Positions 43,064 to 51,880 of a stretch of 64,000 nucleotides of DNA are shown here, piece by piece (within the stretch, counting starts at the first letter, position 1; every line of letters begins with the position of its first letter). The DNA comes from RUG12519 sp045649685 (GTDB taxonomy: Bacteria; Bacillota; Clostridia; Oscillospirales; Ruminococcaceae): NCBI GenBank assembly GCA_045649685.1, contig JAZRQJ010000007.1:124001-188000 (forward strand). Direction: 5' to 3'. Under the pieces are notes generated by a model. That model saw nothing but the letters and a program-made list of their open reading frames with translations. It was not told the origin of the DNA and made no database searches. Made by a program: the position numbers and the translations under genes.

Positions 43064-44098
43064 TTAGATGATTTCAATACCTTTATTACCACTTTGAAGT
43101 TCTCCAATGATGTATGCGTTTATTCCCTCGGATTTTAATATTTCTATTGCTTTATCAGCATCATCTTTAGAAACAGTGCATGTCATTCCAACACCCATAT
43201 TAAATGTATTAAACATGTCGTGTTTTGAAATTTTTCCTTTTTCCATAATCAAGTTGAAAATGCTTGGAACTATTAAATTAGAACTAAATATTTTAGCATT
43301 AACGTTTTCTGGTAAAGTTCTTGGTATATTTTCATAAAAACCACCACCAGTTATATGACAAACAGATTTAACATCAATTTGATTTACAAGGGTTAAGATA
43401 GGTTTAACATATATTATGGTAGGTTCTATAAGAGTTTCTCCTAAACTTTTTTCCAACATTCCAAAGTTGTTTTCAAGGTCAGCATTTTCAATGTCAAACA
43501 CTTTTCTGACCAAAGAGAAACCGTTTGAGTGAACTCCAGAAGATGGAAGAGCAATTAAAACATCTCCAGGTTTTTGAGACTGGTTTGAAATGATTTTATC
43601 TTTGTCAACTACTCCAACAGCAAATCCTGCCAAATCATAGTCATCTTCAGGCATCATTCCAGGGTGTTCGGCTGTTTCCCCACCAATTAATGCAGCTCCA
43701 GACTGAACGCAGCCTTCTGCTATTCCAGAAACTATAGTTGCAATTTTTTCTGGATAATTTTTTCCACACGCAATATAATCTAGAAAAAATAGAGGCTTAG
43801 CACCACTACAAATTATGTCATTTACACACATAGCTACACAGTCTATACCGATAGTATTGTGCTTATTTAATAACATAGCGATTTTTATTTTAGTTCCAAC
43901 ACCATCGGTACCGGAAACAAAAACAGGTTGCGACATTTTTGAAAGATCTGGAGAGAACATGCCTCCAAATCCACCAATATCGCTAAAAACACCGGGAATA
44001 TTAGTTCTTGATATATGTGATTTCATAAGTTCAACTGACTTATATCCAGCGGTAACATCAACGCCGGCTTTCTTGTAACTATTGCTATAACTATCCAT
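43064..44098 (-). CDS. purM: Phosphoribosylformylglycinamidine cyclo-ligase (AIR synthetase)
   Basis: 344-aa ATP-dependent enzyme that closes the imidazole ring (FGAM to AIR). The start includes YKKAGVDVTAGYKSVELMK. The blocks GTDGVGTKIKIAM, DCVAMCVNDIICSGAKPLFFLDY and GGETAEHPGMM line the active site, with ITGGGFYENIPR near the C-terminus. It lies in the pur operon between purF and purN. Length and motifs are complete. Confidence 0.97.
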   Translation of the reverse strand: MDSYSNSYKKAGVDVTAGYKSVELMKSHISRTNIPGVFSDIGGFGGMFSPDLSKMSQPVFVSGTDGVGTKIKIAMLLNKHNTIGIDCVAMCVNDIICSGAKPLFFLDYIACGKNYPEKIATIVSGIAEGCVQSGAALIGGETAEHPGMMPEDDYDLAGFAVGVVDKDKIISNQSQKPGDVLIALPSSGVHSNGFSLVRKVFDIENADLENNFGMLEKSLGETLIEPTIIYVKPILTLVNQIDVKSVCHITGGGFYENIPRTLPENVNAKIFSSNLIVPSIFNLIMEKGKISKHDMFNTFNMGVGMTCTVSKDDADKAIEILKSEGINAYIIGELQSGNKGIEII

Positions 44099-44125
44099 TT
44101 TACACCTTTCATCAAATGTATTTAT

Positions 44126-45553
44126 TTACATATCAGTAATTTTTTGTTCAAATTTATTTTTGCTTGTTTCTTTTGGAGGTTCTGAAGGATATTCTCCACT
44201 AAAACATCCAACACAAAAATCAGTTTCTGCTGAACTTGCTATTTTTTTAACGCTTTCTATACTAAGGTATCCTAAACTATCTACACCTATATGTTTAGCA
44301 ATTTCATCGATGCTCATTTTACAAGCAATTAAGTTGTCACGACTATCTATATCGGTTCCAAAGTAGCAAGGATTTTTAAAAGGAGGGCAGGACACTCTCA
44401 TGTGAACCTCTTTAGCTCCAGCGTCTCTTAACATTTTCACTATTCTTTTGCTAGTTGTTCCTCTAACTATAGAATCATCTACCATAACCACTCTTTTGCC
44501 TTTGACGTTAGATTTTATAACGTTTAATTTGATTTTAACCACATTTTCACGCATACTTTGAGTTGGTTGTATAAAACTTCTACCAATGTATTTGTTTTTA
44601 ACAAAACCATCACAATAAACTATATTGCTTTGCATAGCAAATCCTTTTGCGGCAATAAGTCCAGAATCCGGAACACCTATTACAACGTCCGCATCCACAG
44701 GATGTTCCATTGCAAGGAACTTTCCTGCTTGAAGTCTAGCTTCGTAAACGCTAGCTCCATCTATAATGCTGTCTGGTCTTGCAAAATAAACATATTCAAA
44801 TACGCACATATTTCCTCTTTTTTTACATAAAGAAGTATCAGATCGCATATTTCCTTTTTCAACTATTACCATTTCACCAGGTTTAATGTCTCTAACAAAT
44901 TTACCGTTAATTGTAGCTAGAGCACAACTTTCCGATGCAAACAATATAGATCCATCATCTTTCTTGCCTAAACATAATGGTCTAAAGCCTATAGGATCAC
45001 GAGCTGCAATTAATTTTTGAGCCGACATAACAACTATGCTAAATGAGCCTTTTAGCATTTTAATAGTTTCTTTTACAGCTTCTTCTATTGATGATGTTTT
45101 TAATCTATTTGAAGTAATGGCGTATGCAATAACTTCCGTATCACTTGTTCCGTGAAAAATCGCACCGTCCAGTTCAAATTTTCTTCTCAGTTCATATGCA
45201 TTAGTAATATTTCCATTATGAGCGATAGCTAATGGGCCTTTAATGTGTTGGATGCAAAGTGGCTGTGCGTTAGAACAGTTTAAAACGCCAGAGGTAGAAT
45301 ATCTAACATGACCAATTGCCATATTTCCTTCTCCAAGAGAATTTATACGTTGTTCATTAAAAACTTCAGAAACAAGACCAATATCACGATGATGTGAAAT
45401 AACACCTCTATCGTTTACGGCTATTCCGCAGCTTTCTTGACCTCTATGTTGTAATGCATATAGTGCAAAATAGGCATCCCTAACGGGATCTAAAGATCTT
45501 TCTTTTGTCCATATTCCAAATACGCCACATTCTTCGTGTAAAGAATTTTTCAT
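44126..45553 (-). CDS. purF: Amidophosphoribosyltransferase
   Basis: 475-aa first committed enzyme of purine synthesis: PRPP and glutamine give phosphoribosylamine. It is of the B. subtilis type. An 8-residue propeptide (MKNSLHEE) precedes the nucleophile Cys9 in CGVFGIW, and the C-terminal cysteines of the [4Fe-4S] cluster are seen in SCPPFKNPCYFGTD and FCVGCFSG. The PRPP loop is VVMVDDSIVRGTT. The ATG at 45553 is chosen because Cys9 then matches the known propeptide arrangement; a reading frame from 45598 overlaps the purC stop and adds 15 residues unlikely to belong. Oxygen-labile cluster loss is the known control of this type. Confidence 0.96.
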   Translation of the reverse strand: MKNSLHEECGVFGIWTKERSLDPVRDAYFALYALQHRGQESCGIAVNDRGVISHHRDIGLVSEVFNEQRINSLGEGNMAIGHVRYSTSGVLNCSNAQPLCIQHIKGPLAIAHNGNITNAYELRRKFELDGAIFHGTSDTEVIAYAITSNRLKTSSIEEAVKETIKMLKGSFSIVVMSAQKLIAARDPIGFRPLCLGKKDDGSILFASESCALATINGKFVRDIKPGEMVIVEKGNMRSDTSLCKKRGNMCVFEYVYFARPDSIIDGASVYEARLQAGKFLAMEHPVDADVVIGVPDSGLIAAKGFAMQSNIVYCDGFVKNKYIGRSFIQPTQSMRENVVKIKLNVIKSNVKGKRVVMVDDSIVRGTTSKRIVKMLRDAGAKEVHMRVSCPPFKNPCYFGTDIDSRDNLIACKMSIDEIAKHIGVDSLGYLSIESVKKIASSAETDFCVGCFSGEYPSEPPKETSKNKFEQKITDM

Positions 45554-45587
45554 AATATAACTTATCCTTTTTCTGTATTTTAAATTT

Positions 45588-46298
45588 TTATTCTCCAATT
45601 ATTCTTTTAAGCATTTCTTGGTATGCATGTTCTTCGTTTCCTAAATCTCTTCTAAAACGATCTTTATCTAATTTTTCATGTGTATCTACATCCCAAAAAC
45701 GACATGTATCTGGTGATATTTCATCAGCTAAAACAATTGTGTTATCTGAAGTTTTTCCAAATTCAAGTTTGAAATCTATTAATTCAACGTTGAATTTTAA
45801 CAAATATTCTTTTAATAGTGAATTTATTTTTAACGCATATTCTTCAATAGTATCTATTTCTTTTTGAGTAGCAACGCCTATAGATAGTACATGATATGTA
45901 TTTATTAAAGGATCGCCTAAATCATCGTTTTTAAGTGAAAACTCCAATGATGGTTGATTTAAAATAGTACCTTCTTCAACTCCATATCTTTTTGAAAAAG
46001 AGCCTGCTGCAGTATTTCTAACAATAACTTCTAGCGGAATTATTTCAACTTTTTTAACAATAGTTTCTCTATCAGAAATTTCTTTAACAAAATGTGTTGG
46101 AATATTATTTTCTTCTAGCATTTTCATAAAATGATTTGTTAATCTGTTATTTATAACACCTTTACCCAATATAGTTCCTTTTTTCTCACCGTTAAATGCT
46201 GTAGCATCATCTTTGTAAGAAACAATAACATAATTATCGTCATTAGTTGAGTATACTTTTTTTGCTTTTCCTTCATACAATTGATTTAATTTTTCCAT
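45588..46298 (-). CDS. purC: SAICAR synthetase
   Basis: 236-aa enzyme that joins CAIR with aspartate using ATP. The start is YEGKAKKVY, with the family blocks FVKEISDRETIVKKVEIIPLEVIVRN and LADEISPDTCRFWD. The ATG is preceded by CAGGAGGA at 7 bases. It lies 36 bases after purE. The full-length form is typical of the bacterial PurC family. Confidence 0.97.
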   Translation of the reverse strand: MEKLNQLYEGKAKKVYSTNDDNYVIVSYKDDATAFNGEKKGTILGKGVINNRLTNHFMKMLEENNIPTHFVKEISDRETIVKKVEIIPLEVIVRNTAAGSFSKRYGVEEGTILNQPSLEFSLKNDDLGDPLINTYHVLSIGVATQKEIDTIEEYALKINSLLKEYLLKFNVELIDFKLEFGKTSDNTIVLADEISPDTCRFWDVDTHEKLDKDRFRRDLGNEEHAYQEMLKRIIGE

Positions 46299-46334
46299 AA
46301 TAGTCCTCCTGAGAGATGAATTTTTATATATTTT

Positions 46335-46817
46335 TTATTTTAAATTTTTGTTTTTTTCAATTACGCGATTGCGCATATTTTCTTTCATTTCAGATAATTT
46401 TAAGCTTATATCATTATCAGCTATTGCTAACATTTGTGCTGCTAAAATAGCTGCATTTTCTGCATTATTTATTCCTACTGTTGCGACAGGTACACCGGGA
46501 GGCATTTGGACTGTTGATAGCAACGCGTCTAAACCTTCTAGAGTTGATTTTATTGGTAAACCAATTATTGGAAGGGTAGTGTGTGCAGCAATTACTCCTG
46601 CCAAATGTGCTGCCATCCCGGCAGCAGCTATTATCACTCCAATATCATTAAAAATTGCATTTTTAGCAAAATCTGCGGCTAAATCTGGAGTTCTATGAGC
46701 ACTCATTATATGTACTTCTGCTGGTATATCAAGTGAGCTTAATTTGTCTATAGCTTTTTTTACAATGGGTAAATCGCTATCACTTCCCATAATAATTGCA
46801 ACTTTCTTTTTTTGCAT
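46335..46817 (-). CDS. purE: N5-carboxyaminoimidazole ribonucleotide mutase
   Basis: 160-aa enzyme of the carboxylation step to CAIR. It shows GSDSDLPIVKKA, the active-site SAHRTPD, AAAGMAAHLAGVIAAHT and LSTVQMPPGVPVATVGI. This is the class I pattern, which normally relies on PurK; purK is not in this window, so either it lies elsewhere or this enzyme uses CO2 directly. It is the first gene of the operon, with GCGGAGG seven bases upstream of the ATG. Confidence 0.96.
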   Translation of the reverse strand: MQKKKVAIIMGSDSDLPIVKKAIDKLSSLDIPAEVHIMSAHRTPDLAADFAKNAIFNDIGVIIAAAGMAAHLAGVIAAHTTLPIIGLPIKSTLEGLDALLSTVQMPPGVPVATVGINNAENAAILAAQMLAIADNDISLKLSEMKENMRNRVIEKNKNLK

Positions 46818-46872
46818 TTTTAACCTCCGCTACAAGAAAAGTATTTTTGTTTTAATTATTTGTTTGAAAGAC

Positions 46873-46895
46873 AAAAAACTGCAATTGACTTGCAG
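46873..46895 (-). terminator. Intrinsic terminator in the pur leader
   Basis: On the minus strand the stem CTGCAA/TTGCAG has a 5-base loop, followed directly by TTTTTT (46878-46873). It lies between the pur promoter and purE, 56 bases before the gene, so it must act conditionally as an attenuator. Confidence 0.7.
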
Positions 46896-46922
46896 CTTTT
46901 GAATAATGTATTGTTAACGTGT

Positions 46923-47001
46923 AAAAAAGGTTGCAAAAACCCCGTGGAAACTTAAACTTGCTGAAACAAAAACCTTTTTTTTATGCACGGGAACCGTCCC
47001 C
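46923..47001 (-). promoter_or_regulatory. Structured pur leader with a possible pseudoknot
   Basis: Reading the transcript (minus strand): a hairpin GGGACGGTTCCC (47000-46989) comes first. Next comes CCCGTG (46991-46986), which is complementary to CACGGG (46946-46941) inside the loop of the following stem, AAAAAAGGTT/AACCTTTTTT (46982-46971 and 46932-46923), itself a terminator-like hairpin with T-run. The first hairpin and the long-range pairing share bases, so they exclude each other. No riboswitch consensus (purine, PRPP/ykkC, ZTP, folate) is recognised. Confidence 0.5.
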
Positions 47002-47027
47002 TCAAACTAAAATAATCACTTGTCTAT

Positions 47028-47056
47028 ATTGTACAACATTTTAATATAATAATCAA
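47028..47056 (-). promoter_or_regulatory. Promoter of the pur operon
   Basis: On the minus strand: -35 TTGATT (47056-47051), a 17-bp spacer and -10 TACAAT (47033-47028). The predicted start is near 47021, leaving a leader of about 200 bases. Confidence 0.7.
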
Positions 47057-47074
47057 GAATCAATTTTTAGTAAA

Positions 47075-48088
47075 TTATGAATTAGGATATAGTCTTAGTT
47101 TTTTTAGTGAATTTAAAATTAATGCAACTGTAGTTTTGTCATATTCTTTATACTGATTTGCCACGCGTTGAGCTGTATATTTAATTTTTTGTTTTAATAT
47201 TGATGGAGAGATTATTTTTATGTCTGCTCCATGTTTTAAACTCCAATAAAACATAGTGTTAATGTCTATATTTGCTTTAACATAGCAATAATCGTCGTAT
47301 TCACCTGTAAATTCAAAGTTGTCAAACTGATCTATTATGTCATTTATTATTGATTTTTTAGCTCGAAATTTTACAACTTCATCATTTTGCAAATTAGTAT
47401 GTAAATTTTCATGAGAATAATAGATTGTGTTGGAATATATATTCTCTTTGTTTTTTTGCTCAACTAGTTCAATATTTGTTATGTGATCTATTCTAAACGA
47501 TAAATTATTACTACTTATCACGTATGGCCAACCATTAGACATTATTATTTGATATGGCATGATAGTATATTTTTCTTCGGTTAGGGGGTGTAATTTTTTG
47601 TCGCATTTATATGAGTTATAATGAAATTTCACTTTTTTCTTTTCCATAATTGCTTGATTTAAAATTTCGATTGTGTAAAAAATTTGTTTGTTTTGGCAAT
47701 AAGAATTTTTTATAGGTTTACTGTGGCTTAAATGAGACTGGAAGGATTTGCTAGCTAAGGATGATAATTTATCAATTAGCGAGTTACGGTGAATGTTTGG
47801 TATATATTTTGCATATAATATGTTGTTAATTATTAAACTGATTTCACAATCATTAAACTGTTGATCTACTATATAATATCCTTTTTCATTACGAATATCA
47901 AAACCTGCATCAATTAGATAATTAATATTTCTGGCTATTGATTTTCGTTCACAGTTAATATGGAAAGAATCTTTTAGTAATTGTACAATGTCTTTTTGAC
48001 GAATGTGGTGGTCTTGATCGGTATGTTTTCTTAAAATATTTAGAATGTATAATGGTATTAATTTTTTATGATTTTTTATTTTTGACAA
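47075..48088 (-). CDS. WYL-domain transcriptional regulator
   Basis: 337-aa regulator. The N-terminal winged helix (about residues 10-75) contains LLKDSFHINCERKSIARNINYLIDAGFDI. The WYL domain (about 150-240) shows KKVKFHYNSY, MPYQIIMSNGWPYVISS and RIDHI, and a C-terminal extension follows. WYL proteins sense nucleic-acid-like or other small ligands; the target is not known here. The start is TTG at 48088, after AAAGGAG. It lies immediately upstream of the pur promoter on the same strand, so it may read into or govern the pur operon, but nothing in the sequence proves this. Confidence 0.85.
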   Translation of the reverse strand: MSKIKNHKKLIPLYILNILRKHTDQDHHIRQKDIVQLLKDSFHINCERKSIARNINYLIDAGFDIRNEKGYYIVDQQFNDCEISLIINNILYAKYIPNIHRNSLIDKLSSLASKSFQSHLSHSKPIKNSYCQNKQIFYTIEILNQAIMEKKKVKFHYNSYKCDKKLHPLTEEKYTIMPYQIIMSNGWPYVISSNNLSFRIDHITNIELVEQKNKENIYSNTIYYSHENLHTNLQNDEVVKFRAKKSIINDIIDQFDNFEFTGEYDDYCYVKANIDINTMFYWSLKHGADIKIISPSILKQKIKYTAQRVANQYKEYDKTTVALILNSLKKLRLYPNS

Positions 48089-48130
48089 TTTAAGCTACTC
48101 CTTTTAGCTTTTTTTACTTCAAAGTTTGTG

Positions 48131-48159
48131 TTGATATATTTATTTGTTCGTGATAAAAT
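48131..48159 (+). promoter_or_regulatory. Promoter of the cyclophilin gene
   Basis: -35 TTGATA, a 17-bp spacer and -10 TAAAAT, 37 bases before the ATG and divergent from the WYL regulator. Confidence 0.6.
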
Positions 48160-48195
48160 TTTGGTTGAGTATGTATTAAATTTGGAGGTAGTGCA

Positions 48196-48714
48196 ATGAA
48201 AAATCCTATTGTTACAATTCAAATGGAAAGCGGAAGCAAGATAAAAATTGAACTTTATCCGCAAATAGCCCCTAATACAGTTAGAAATTTCGTGAATTTG
48301 GTAGAGAGTGGTTTTTATGATGGCACAATTTTTCATAGAGTAATCCCGGGTTTTATGATTCAAGGGGGAGACCCTGAAGGAACTGGAATGGGAGGATCTG
48401 GTAAACATATTTTTGGTGAATTTAGTATTAATGGATTTAATAATAACCTAAAGCACACTAGAGGCGTTATATCTATGGCAAGAGCATATGATTTAAATAG
48501 TGCTAGTTCACAATTTTTCATAATGGTTGATGATGCACCACATTTGGACGGAAGCTATGCTTCATTTGGAAAGGTAATCAGTGGCTTAGATGAGGCTGAT
48601 AATATTGTTAACCAAGAAAGAGATTCTAGAGATAAGCCAATTAAACCGCAAAGAATGACTAAAGTTACAGTGGAAACATTTGGAAAAGAATATCCTGAAC
48701 CAGATACAATTTAA
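48196..48714 (+). CDS. Peptidyl-prolyl cis-trans isomerase, cyclophilin type
   Basis: 172-aa cytoplasmic cyclophilin with no signal peptide. It shows NFVNLVESGFYDGTIFHRVIPGFMIQGGDPEGTG, with the catalytic Arg-Phe-Met region, and GVISMARAYDLNSASSQFFI near the ligand site. It catalyses proline isomerisation in folding. TTGGAGGT precedes the ATG with eight bases. It is a single-gene unit. The symbol ppiB is common for such genes but several paralogues may exist, so it is left blank. Confidence 0.95.
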   Translation: MKNPIVTIQMESGSKIKIELYPQIAPNTVRNFVNLVESGFYDGTIFHRVIPGFMIQGGDPEGTGMGGSGKHIFGEFSINGFNNNLKHTRGVISMARAYDLNSASSQFFIMVDDAPHLDGSYASFGKVISGLDEADNIVNQERDSRDKPIKPQRMTKVTVETFGKEYPEPDTI

Positions 48715-48724
48715 AATGCAAACT

Positions 48725-48759
48725 AAAAATAGACATCATATTGTTTGGTGTCTATTTTT
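48725..48759. terminator. Bidirectional terminator between the cyclophilin and dapB genes
   Basis: 11-bp arms AAAAATAGACA and TGTCTATTTTT with a 13-base loop, between convergent stop codons. Confidence 0.82.
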
Positions 48760-48765
48760 AATTTA

Positions 48766-49515
48766 TTATTCAGATATTAAGTGACTCATGTTGTATAATC
48801 CAGGTGGTTTATCTTTAATAAAACAAGCAGCTTTAATTGAGCCTACCGCAAAAATATCCTTACTTCTTGCACTGTGAGATAGTGTAACGATTTCGTCTTT
48901 ACCGGCAAATATTACTTCATGTTCGCCAACTATTGTTCCACCTCTAACAGTATGTATACCTAGTTCTTTATTATTTCTTGCGTGCCTGACATTATGCCTA
49001 TCAAAAACAAAATCAAATGCATTATTAGCTTCTTCATTTATAGCTTCTGCCAACATTATTGCCGTGCCACTAGGTGCATCAATTTTTTGATTATGATGTT
49101 TTTCTATAATTTCTATGTCAAAACCTTCACCTAATACTGAATATGCTTTTTTGGCTAAATTTACCAATAAATTTATTCCCAAAGACATATTGAAAGTGAA
49201 AAAAATAGGAATTAATTTTGAAGCTTCTTTTATTTTGTCTATACGTTCTTTGCTATAGCCTGTTGTTGCTAAGACAACACCTGTTTTATTTTTTATAGCA
49301 AAACTTAATATATTATCTAAAGCGCTAGGATTAGAAAAGTCTATGATCACATCTCCTGCCAAATTATCAAAGTTTTTATAAACTGGAAAATCACATTCGC
49401 TCTTCCCATTAATATCTACGCCGGCGACAATTTTACAATCTTCATTATTTAACACAAGATCTGCCACCACATGTCCCATCTTCCCGTTAGCGCCACTTAA
49501 AATAATTGAAACCAA
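48766..49515 (-). CDS. dapB: 4-hydroxy-tetrahydrodipicolinate reductase
   Basis: 249-aa NAD(P)H enzyme of the lysine/diaminopimelate pathway. The nucleotide loop is GANGKMGHVVADL, and the catalytic block is EKHHNQKIDAPSGTA, with the active-site His and Lys. The family GTIVGEHEVIFAG motif follows. The start is TTG at 49515, about nine bases after AAGGAG. It is the last gene of asd-dapA-dapB. Confidence 0.96.
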   Translation of the reverse strand: MVSIILSGANGKMGHVVADLVLNNEDCKIVAGVDINGKSECDFPVYKNFDNLAGDVIIDFSNPSALDNILSFAIKNKTGVVLATTGYSKERIDKIKEASKLIPIFFTFNMSLGINLLVNLAKKAYSVLGEGFDIEIIEKHHNQKIDAPSGTAIMLAEAINEEANNAFDFVFDRHNVRHARNNKELGIHTVRGGTIVGEHEVIFAGKDEIVTLSHSARSKDIFAVGSIKAACFIKDKPPGLYNMSHLISE

Positions 49516-49554
49516 GATTCTTTTCTCCTTTGTGTTAGTATTTAAAAGTTTAAA

Positions 49555-50442
49555 TTATATTAATTTGTATTTTTTTAAGCAAGATTTCAATATTTCCATT
49601 TTATTTTTATCTAGTGAGCATAGTGGAAGTCTACAAGGACCAACTTCCATTCCCATTATATTCATAGCATCTTTTACTGGAATAGGATTTACATCTATAA
49701 ATAATGCATGAACAAGATCAATAAAATCAAGTTGCATTTTTGTGCTCTCATGGCATTTTCCGTCTAAATATAGTTGACAAATATCATGTGTTTCTTTAGG
49801 AAAAACATTTGAAATAACAGATATAACACCTTTTCCTCCGAGAGACATTATAGGAACAATTTGATCATCATTGCCGGAGTATATATCTAATTTATCTCCA
49901 CACTCAGCGGCTAAAGTTGCAACGTCGGATATTACACCAGATGCTGCTTTAACGCCAACAATATTATCATGGTTAGCTAATATCTTAAAGGTGTCTATGC
50001 TTATTTTACATCCCGTCCTTGGCGGAATATCGTATATAATTAAAGGGATATTTATGTTATCTGCAATTGTAGAATAGTGTTTTACAAGGCCAAGCTGAGA
50101 AGTCTTATTGTAATAAGGACTAACAATCAAAACACCGTCTGCACCCAAATTTTCAGCCTCTTTTGATAATTCTATAGCATATTGTGTATTATTACTGCCG
50201 GTTCCAGCAATTACAGGCACTCTGCCGTTTGTTTCCTTTACGACTTCTTCTATAACCTTGCGATGTTCTTTGTCATCTAATGTAGAAGATTCGCCTGTTG
50301 TGCCACAAGCTATAATTGCGTCTGTTTTATTATCAATTTGCCAATTTACCAGTTCTTTTAATTTTTCATAGTTAACCGATCCATCTTCATGCATAGGAGT
50401 TATCAGCGCGACTCCAGCACCTTCGAATAAACAGTTTTTCAT
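49555..50442 (-). CDS. dapA: 4-hydroxy-tetrahydrodipicolinate synthase
   Basis: 295-aa TIM-barrel lyase that condenses pyruvate with aspartate semialdehyde. Residues expected for the site are present: the GTTGESSTL pocket, YYNKTSQLGLV, and catalytic Tyr in IIYDIPPRTG, followed by the Schiff-base lysine in VGVKAASG. The product feeds lysine, peptidoglycan diaminopimelate and spore dipicolinate. GAGGAG precedes the ATG. Confidence 0.97.
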   Translation of the reverse strand: MKNCLFEGAGVALITPMHEDGSVNYEKLKELVNWQIDNKTDAIIACGTTGESSTLDDKEHRKVIEEVVKETNGRVPVIAGTGSNNTQYAIELSKEAENLGADGVLIVSPYYNKTSQLGLVKHYSTIADNINIPLIIYDIPPRTGCKISIDTFKILANHDNIVGVKAASGVISDVATLAAECGDKLDIYSGNDDQIVPIMSLGGKGVISVISNVFPKETHDICQLYLDGKCHESTKMQLDFIDLVHALFIDVNPIPVKDAMNIMGMEVGPCRLPLCSLDKNKMEILKSCLKKYKLI

Positions 50443-50489
50443 GTAAACTCCTCATTTCATTAAATATTATCCAAACTTATAGTTATATC

Positions 50490-51569
50490 TTATTCAAAAT
50501 AACCCTGATCTGCTAATAATTCTGCCATTAAAACAGCACCACCAGCTGCTCCACGAATAGTATTATGTGATAAGCATACGAATTTGTAATCATACTGTGC
50601 ATCTTGTCTTAATCTACCAATGCTTATTGCCATTCCTTTTTCTAGATCTCTATCTAACTTAGCCTGAGGTCTATCATTTTGTTCAAAATAATTTAAGAAT
50701 TTTTTAGGAGCACTTGGTAATTTTAGTAACTGTGGCTTACCCATAAAATTATTCCAAAGTTGCTTTATTTCTTCAATTTCAGGTTTGTTTTTAAAACTAA
50801 CAAAAACAGCTGCCGTATGGCCATCCGACACAGGAACTCTTATACACTGTGTTGTTATTGAAATAGCGTTCGTTGGATTAATTTTACCGTTTTCTAAGTT
50901 ACCCCAAACTTTCAATGGTTCTAACTCAGATTTTTCTTCTTCTCCTCCAATATAAGGAATAACATTATCGTTCATTTCAGGCCAACTATCAAAAGTTTTT
51001 CCTGCTCCAGATATAGCTTGATATGTACAAGCTAATATTTTTGTTGGATTGTATTTTAAAAGTGGGGATATTGCAGGAACATAGCTTTGTATTGAACAGT
51101 TAGATTTAACAGCAATAAAACCTCTTTTTGTTTCAAGTCTTTTGCGCTGAAAAGGTATGATATTGGCATGATCTGGATTTATTTCTGGAATTATCATTGG
51201 AACATCGAGAGTGTTTCTATTAGCTGAGTTGTTGGAAATTACAGGACATTCAGCTAAAGCATATGCTTCTTCCAAAGACTTTATTTGTTCTTTTTTCATA
51301 TTTACTGCACAAAATACAAAATCAACTTCACTAGTAATTTTTTTAATGTCTTTTTGAGCATCTAAAACTATAATGTTTTTTGCGAATTCTGGAATAGGTG
51401 GATTTAATTTCCATCTATTATTCATTACTTCTTCATATGTTTTTCCTGCGCTATTACTAGAAGCGGCAAGGACTTTTACATTAAACCAAGGATGATTTTC
51501 TAATAATACTAAAAAGCGTTGACCCACCATACCTGTGGCGCCTATTATTCCAACATTAAAAGTTTTCAT
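50490..51569 (-). CDS. asd: Aspartate-semialdehyde dehydrogenase, archaeal/fungal type
   Basis: 359-aa enzyme reducing aspartyl phosphate to the semialdehyde. The NADP loop is GIIGATGMVGQRFL, the catalytic Cys is in KSNCSIQ (about residue 156) and the His region is VPVSDGHTAAVFV. The long form with SNCSIQ and CIRVPVSDGHT belongs to the archaeal and fungal branch, common in Ruminococcus-type Clostridia, rather than the shorter Bacillus type. The ATG at 51569 follows GGAGGT; an ATG at 51584 overlaps that site. It heads the asd-dapA-dapB unit. Confidence 0.95.
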   Translation of the reverse strand: MKTFNVGIIGATGMVGQRFLVLLENHPWFNVKVLAASSNSAGKTYEEVMNNRWKLNPPIPEFAKNIIVLDAQKDIKKITSEVDFVFCAVNMKKEQIKSLEEAYALAECPVISNNSANRNTLDVPMIIPEINPDHANIIPFQRKRLETKRGFIAVKSNCSIQSYVPAISPLLKYNPTKILACTYQAISGAGKTFDSWPEMNDNVIPYIGGEEEKSELEPLKVWGNLENGKINPTNAISITTQCIRVPVSDGHTAAVFVSFKNKPEIEEIKQLWNNFMGKPQLLKLPSAPKKFLNYFEQNDRPQAKLDRDLEKGMAISIGRLRQDAQYDYKFVCLSHNTIRGAAGGAVLMAELLADQGYFE

Positions 51570-51646
51570 ATAACTAACCTCCATATTAGTTTTATATGAT
51601 TTTTAGCGAGATATTATTATGTATCTTAATTTTAACAAATAAAAAT

Positions 51647-51735
51647 CAAATAAAAAAACAGTCTGTACGTGTCAATCCAACAAATATTGGATATAAAACA
51701 ATCAATTACATTTCATACTATCATTTGTTAATGAT
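51647..51735. promoter_or_regulatory. Upstream region of asd, weak promoter and two small inverted repeats
   Basis: On the minus strand a consensus -35 TTGACA (51675-51670) is followed after 17 bases by a weak -10 TATTTG. Just upstream lies the repeat TCCAA-CAAATA-TTGGA (51676-51691), and further on ATCATT-TGTT-AATGAT (51720-51735). No lysine riboswitch or T-box is seen in 51570-51880. Confidence 0.35.
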
Positions 51736-51793
51736 AATGTCAAGATATGTTTTTTCGGGTGCTTTTGGGAAATTTATTGTCAAATAATATGGT

Positions 51794-51822
51794 TTTACAA
51801 AATTAGTTGAATAAATTATAAT
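51794..51822 (+). promoter_or_regulatory. Promoter of queA-tgt
   Basis: -35 TTTACA, a 17-bp spacer and a consensus -10 TATAAT. The ATG of queA is 59 bases further on. Confidence 0.65.
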
Positions 51823-51880
51823 GTTATATGAATTAGGTTTTAAAACGAAAATAATCGAAATATTGTAAAGGATAATTTTT

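Noticed and set aside
46981..47001. GGGAACCGTCCC hairpin as a dispersed REP-like repeat
   Set aside because: It occurs only once that I can see in this window, so a repeat-family claim cannot be supported here.
46818..47056. Purine, PRPP, ZTP or folate riboswitch before purE
   Set aside because: None of the conserved cores that I know for these classes can be found in the leader; the region is reported only as an unknown structured leader.
51585..51880. Lysine riboswitch before asd
   Set aside because: The interval is AT-rich with only short repeats, too little structure for a lysine aptamer.
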